From the NCBI RefSeq assembly GCF_000003815.2, contig NC_049990.1:562817-593046 (forward strand): 30,230 nucleotides of DNA, written 5' to 3'. Positions 21,101 to 27,100 of the stretch are shown one piece after another. Made by a program: the position numbers and the translations under genes. Within the stretch, counting starts at the first letter, position 1. Every line of letters begins with the position of its first letter. The DNA is from Branchiostoma floridae (lineage: Eukaryota; Chordata; Leptocardii; Amphioxiformes; Branchiostomatidae). The notes beneath the pieces were generated by a model. It was not told the DNA's origin and did no database searches. It worked only from the letters and a program-made list of their open reading frames with translations.

Positions 21101-24100
21101 GTGGAGACGCACCATCCAGCGCCCCATCGGACAGGGCAACCAGAGCGCGCTGAAGTGAGTGTTGTTATGTTCACCCTGACCCTAACCCTTGAACCCTGAC
21201 CCTTCACGGACCGGCAGTGGTGGAGACGCACCATCCAGCGCCCCATCGGACTGGGCGACCAGAGCGCGCTGAAGTGAGTCTTGATATGTTCACCCTAACC
21301 CTTGAACCCTAACCCTTGAACCCTGACCCTAACCTTTCACGGACCTGCAGTGGTGGAGACACACCATCGAGCGACCCATCGGACAGGGCGACCAGAGCGG
21401 TTGAAGTGAGTCTTGAGGGCTTGCTTTGAAGAAGGTAACAAGGGCTCTGCATCCCCATGCCCTGACCATGCTCCCCTAACCCAGAGGAGCAGATCCTCTG
21501 GCCAGCATACAGTTCTGATTGACCTGAAATGCCACTAGGTCATGCAACTATAGGTCTTCAACTGTGGCCTGTCTAAAGGCTATTTCTCCCTCAGGAAGCC
21601 TTAGAATGCCCAAAGTCTCAAGAACTCCACACCCTTTTTCCTACAGACACCTACAGAAGTTGATGGGAAAGCTGACCATGTGCCGGACCAAGAAACAGAG
21701 GGTAGAAGGGACGCTGCTAATCAAACTGCCTCTTCAGACCGTGTTCATCTAACACCCATCCATTCCCTCACTCACCCCCTCCCTCCTCTTCTCTACAGGC
21801 GCCTGCAGAAGTTGATGGGAAACCTGGCCATACGCTGGACCAAGACTCAACAGGTTGAGGGCAAGCCGCTGGTAGAACTTCATTCATTTATTCATTCATT
21901 TATTCATCACTCACTCTTACCTTCCCTCCTTCTCTCTACAGGCGCCTGCAGAAGCTAATGGGAAACCTGGCCATGCGCAGAACCAAGACTCAGCAGGTAG
22001 GAGGGAAGCCGTTAGTGGAACTGCCGCCAAGGACTGTGTTTATCTAACACTCATTCATTCACTCACTCCTTCCCTCACTCACTCACTCCCTCCCTTCTCT
22101 TCACAGGCGCCTGCAGAAGCTAATGGGAAACCTGGCCATGCGCAGAACAAAGACACAGCAGGTAGCAGGGAAGCCTCTGGTGGAGCTGCCGCCGCCAAGG
22201 ACAGTGATCATCCAACACTCATTCATTCACTCCTTTGCTCACTCACTCTCACACCTTCCCTCACTTATTCGCTCCTCCTTCTCTCTACAGAAGTTAATGG
22301 GAAACCTGGCCATGCATCATACCAAGACACAACAGGTAGCAGGGAGGCCGCTGGTTGAGCTACCGACAAGGACTGTGTTTATCCAACACTCATCCATTCC
22401 CTCACTCATTCACTCCCTCCTTCTCTCTACAGGTGCCTGCAGAAGTTGATGGGAAACCTGGCCATGCGCAGAACAAAGACACAACAGGTAGCAGGGAAGC
22501 CACTGGTTGAGCTGCCTCCCAGGACTGTGTTTATCCAGCATGTGGAGATGTCTGCGGATGAGAGGGAGGTGTACGACTCCATGGCAACGGAAGGGAAGGT
22601 GATGGTCGGCAGGTAAGAAGACTGGAGACACAGACTCCGATTTAAGGAACACTATACTAGAAGGTTTTACATTTGTGCGGTGTGGTGGCATGACTACAGG
22701 GGGTACAGCCGAGAACCCAGATGCGCAGGAGAAACAGATGCGCGGGAGAAACAGGTGCGCGGGAGAAACAGATGCTCAGGAGAAACAGATGCGTGAGAGA
22801 AACAGATGCGCAAGAGAAGCAGATGCGCAAGAGAACAGATGTGCAAGAGAAACAGATGCGCGGGAGAAACAGATGTGCAAGAGAAACAGATGCGCAGGAG
22901 AAACAGATGCGCAGGACAAATAGATGCGCAGGAGAAACAGATGTGCGAGAGAAACAGATGCGCAGGAGAAACAGATGCGCAAGAGAAACAGATGCGCAAG
23001 AGAAACAGATGCGCAAGAGAAACAGATGCGCAAGAGAAACAGATGCGCAGGAGAAACAGATGTGCAGGAGAAACAGATGCGCGAGAGAGAAACAGATGCG
23101 CGGGAGAGAAACAGATGTGCGAGAGAGAAACAGATGCACGAGAGAGAAACAGATGCGAGAGAGAGAAACAGATGCGCAGGAGAAACAGATGTGCAGGAGA
23201 AACAGATGCGCGAGAGAAACAAATGCGCAGGAAAAACAGATGTGCGAAAGAAACAGATGCACGAGAGAAACAGATGCGCAGGACAAATAGATGCGCAGGA
23301 GAAACAGATGTGCGAGAGAAACAGATGCGCAGGAGAAACAGATGCGCGAGAGAAACAGATGCGCGAGAGAGAAACAGATGCACGCGAGAAACAGATGCGC
23401 GAGAGAGAAACAGATGCACGCGAGAGAAACAGATGCGCAAGAGAAACAGATGCGCGAGAGAAAAGCAGATGCGCGAAAGGGAAACAGATGGACAGGAGAA
23501 GCAGATGCACAGGAGAAACAGATGCGCAGGAGAAACAGATGCGCGAGAGAAACAGATGCGGGGGAGAAACAGATGCGCGAGAGAAACAGATGCGCGGGAG
23601 AAACAGATGCACAGGAGAAACAGATGCACAGGAGAAACAGATGCGCGGGAGAAACAGATGCGCAGGAGAAACAGATGCACAGGAGAAACAGATGCGCGGG
23701 AGAAACAGATGCGCAGGAGAAACAGATGTGCGAGAGAAACAGATGCGCAGGAGAAATAGAAGTGCAAGAGAAACAGATGCGCGGGAGAAACAGATGCACA
23801 AGAGAAACACATGCGCGAGAGAGAAACAGATGCGCAGGAGAAATAGAAGTGCAAGAGAAACAGATGCGCGAGAGAAACAGATGCGCAGGAGAAACAGATG
23901 TGCGAGAGAAACAGATGCGCAAAGAGAAACAGGTGCTAATGTTTGATGTGTCGTTGTGCAGGTACTTCCGTGAGGGCTCGGTGCTAATGTTTGATGTGTC
24001 GTTGTGCAGGTACTTCCGTGAGGGCTCAGTGCTGACCCACTAATTTTTGATGTGTCGTTGTGCAGGTACTTCCGTGAGGGCTCAGTGCTAATGTTTGATG

Positions 24101-27100
24101 TGTCGTTGTGCAGGTACTTCCGTGAGGGCTCAGTGTTGACCCACTAATTTTTGATGTGTCGTTGTGCAGGTACTTCCGTGAGGGCTCAGTGCTAATGTTT
24201 GATGTGTCGTTGTGCAGGTACTTCCGTGAGGGCTCAGTGCTAATGTTTGATGTGTCGTTGTGCAGGTACTTCCGTGAGGGCTCAGTGTTGACCCACTAAT
24301 TTTTGATGTGTCGTTGTGCAGGTACTTCCGCGAGGGCTCAGTGCTAATGTGTGATGTGTCGTTGTGCAGGTGCTTCCGCGAGGGCTCGGTGCTAATGTTT
24401 GATGTGTTGTTGTGCAGGTACTTCTGCGAGGACTCTGTGCTAATGTTTGATGTGTCGTTGTGCAGGTACTTCTGCGAGGACTCGGTGCTAATGTTTGATG
24501 TGTCGTTGTGCAGGTACTTCCGTGAGGGCTCGGTGCTAATGTTTGATGTGTCGTTGTGCAGGTTCTTCCGCGAGGGCTCGGTGCTAATGTTTGATGTGTC
24601 GTTGTGCAGGTACTTCCGCGAGGGCTCAGTGCTAATGTTTGATGTGTCGTTGTGCAGGTACTTCCGCGAGGGCTCAGTGCTGACCCACTAATTTTTGATG
24701 TGTCGTTGTGCAGGTACTTCCGTGAGGGCTCGGTGCTGACCCACTACGCAGACGTGCTGGCTGTTCTGCTGAGGCTCAGGCAGCTGTGCTGTCACCCCTC
24801 ACTGGTCGCACGGGCGCTCCAGACTCTCACGGAAGGTAGCCACTCCTCCATAGCTGCAATTTAGCCTCCCAAACTCTCACGGAAGGTAGCCACTCCTCCC
24901 TAGCTGCAATTCAGCCTCCCAAACTCTCACTGAAGGTAGCCACTCCTCCCTAGCTGCAATTTAGCCTCCCAAACTCTCACTGAAGGTAGCCACTCCTCCC
25001 TAGCTGCAATTTAGCCTCCCAAACTCTCACTGAAGGTAGCCACTCCTCCCTAGCTGCAATTTAGCCTCCCAAACTCTTAAGAAAGGTAGCCCGCTTGTTC
25101 ATTGCTTAGTATCGATTCTCTTTTAGCTTAGATTTCCCCCTTAGAAGACAGTCCAGTGACTTTTCTATGTGTTTCCAGCGATGGGATCTGGCATGAGCGG
25201 AGAGCTGCGTGATAAGCTAGTAGTTGACCCTTCCCCTTTAACCCTAACCCTAACCCTGACTGACCTTGTTTTGAACTTGTTTCCAGCGGTGGGATCCGGC
25301 ACGAGCGGAGAGCTGCGTGAGAAGCTGATGTCGGTGCTGAAGGCCGTGCTCAGCTCCGGAGCAGACGAGGAGTGCTGCGTGTGTCTGGACTCCCTTCGCC
25401 TGCCCGTCATCACGCACTGCGCGCACGTCTTCTGCCGGGAGTGCATCTGCACCGTCATCAGGAACGAACGGGTGGGTAACCCTTCCCCTCTAACCCTTCC
25501 CCTCTAACCTCTAACCCTTCCCCTCTAACCCTTCCCCTCTAACCTCTAACCCTCCGGCTGCCCGTCATCACGCACTGCGCGCACGTCTTCTGTAGGGAGT
25601 GCATCTGTACTGTCATCAGGAACGAACGGGTGGGTAACCCTTCCCCTCTAACCCTTCCCCTCTAACCTCTAACCCTTCCCCTCTAACCCTTCCCCTCTAA
25701 CCCTCCGCCTGCCCGTCATCACGCACTGCGCACATGTCTTCTGTCGGGAGTGCATCTGCACTGTCATCAGGAACGAACGGGTGGGTAACCCTTCACCTCT
25801 AACCTCTAAGCCTTCCCATCTAACCTCTAAGCCTTCCCATCTAACCTCTAACCCTTCACCTCTAACTTCTAACCCTCCGCCTGCCCGTCATCACGCACTG
25901 CGCTCATGTCTTCTGTAGGGAGTGCATCTGCACTGTCATCAGGAACGAACGGGTGGGTAACTTTTGCCCTATAACCCTGACCTCTTACCTTTTACCCTCC
26001 ACCTGACAATCCATTTTTCTGTCCTGCAGCCAAATGCTTTCCGCCCTTTAACCCTGACCTTTGACTTTCCACCTGATGTCCCTTTCTGTCCTAAATGCCT
26101 GTTGCCCTTTAACTTGGAAACAAGTTGGCTGAGAAGTTCACGAACCAGACAGGTAACTTGGTTTGCCCAGATAAGTACAAGAAGCTAACATCCACTTTCG
26201 CCTTCAAGGAGGTAACAGAAGTTACTGTATACGACAAGCTCAGAGTCTTAGGGACTAACAAGGCCACAGGGTTGGACAAGATACACTCAAGACTGCTAAA
26301 AGCAGCTGCACCGTGTATATGCAAACCTATGACCCACATATTTAATCTGTCTCTCTCATCTGGTATCATTCCTAAGGAATGGAAAACAGCTAAGGTGACC
26401 CCAATACACAAAGGGGGGGAAAAAGAGGATCCAAATAATTATAGGCCTATATCCGTTCTTCCAGTCATCATGAAAGCCTTTGAAAAAGAGGTACATGGTC
26501 AGTTCCTGGAATATCTCCACCATCACAGCATTCTCTCTGAACAGCAGTCTGGGTTCCGGCCAGGTCATTCCACCGCTACTACATTACTGGATGTCACTGA
26601 CCATGTGTATCAAAACATTGACAGTGGAAACCTAGTGGGGGCTGTGTTTTTAGACCTGAAAAAGGCTTTTGATACAGTAGATCATTGCCTGTTACTGAAG
26701 AAACTGTCCTGGATTGGGGTTAAAGATGTAGAACTCAAATGGTTCACAAATTACCTATCTGATAGAAAGCAGACAGTGTCTCTAGACGGTTGTGTATCTG
26801 ATTATCTCCCAGTGACAGTAGGNNNNNNNNNNNNNNNNNNNNNNNNNNNNNNNNNNNNNNNNNNNNNNNNNNNNNNNNNNNNNNNNNNNNNNNNNNNNNN
26901 NNNNNNNNNNNNNNNNNNNNNNNNNNNNNNNNNNNNNNNNNNNNNNNNNNNNNNNNNNNNNNNNNNNNNNNNNNNNNNNNNNNNNNNNNNNNNNNNNNNN
27001 NNNNNNNNNNNNNNNNNNNNNNNNNNNNNNNNNNNNNNNNNNNNNNNNNNNNNNNNNNNNNNNNNNNNNNNNNNNNNNNNNNNNNNNNNNNNNNNNNNNN

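Noticed and set aside
21030-21340. Telomere-like ccctaaccc words, also near 25235 and 25500
   Set aside because: Short, interrupted by gaaccct/ccttcccct and part of the exon 16 and exon 19 arrays; not a telomeric tract.
22657-23946. Long open frames on both strands (up to 421 codons) with Ser/Cys/Phe- or Arg/Glu-rich peptide repeats
   Set aside because: They are produced by the stop-free 17-bp minisatellite in all frames; no start context, domain or splice logic supports a gene.
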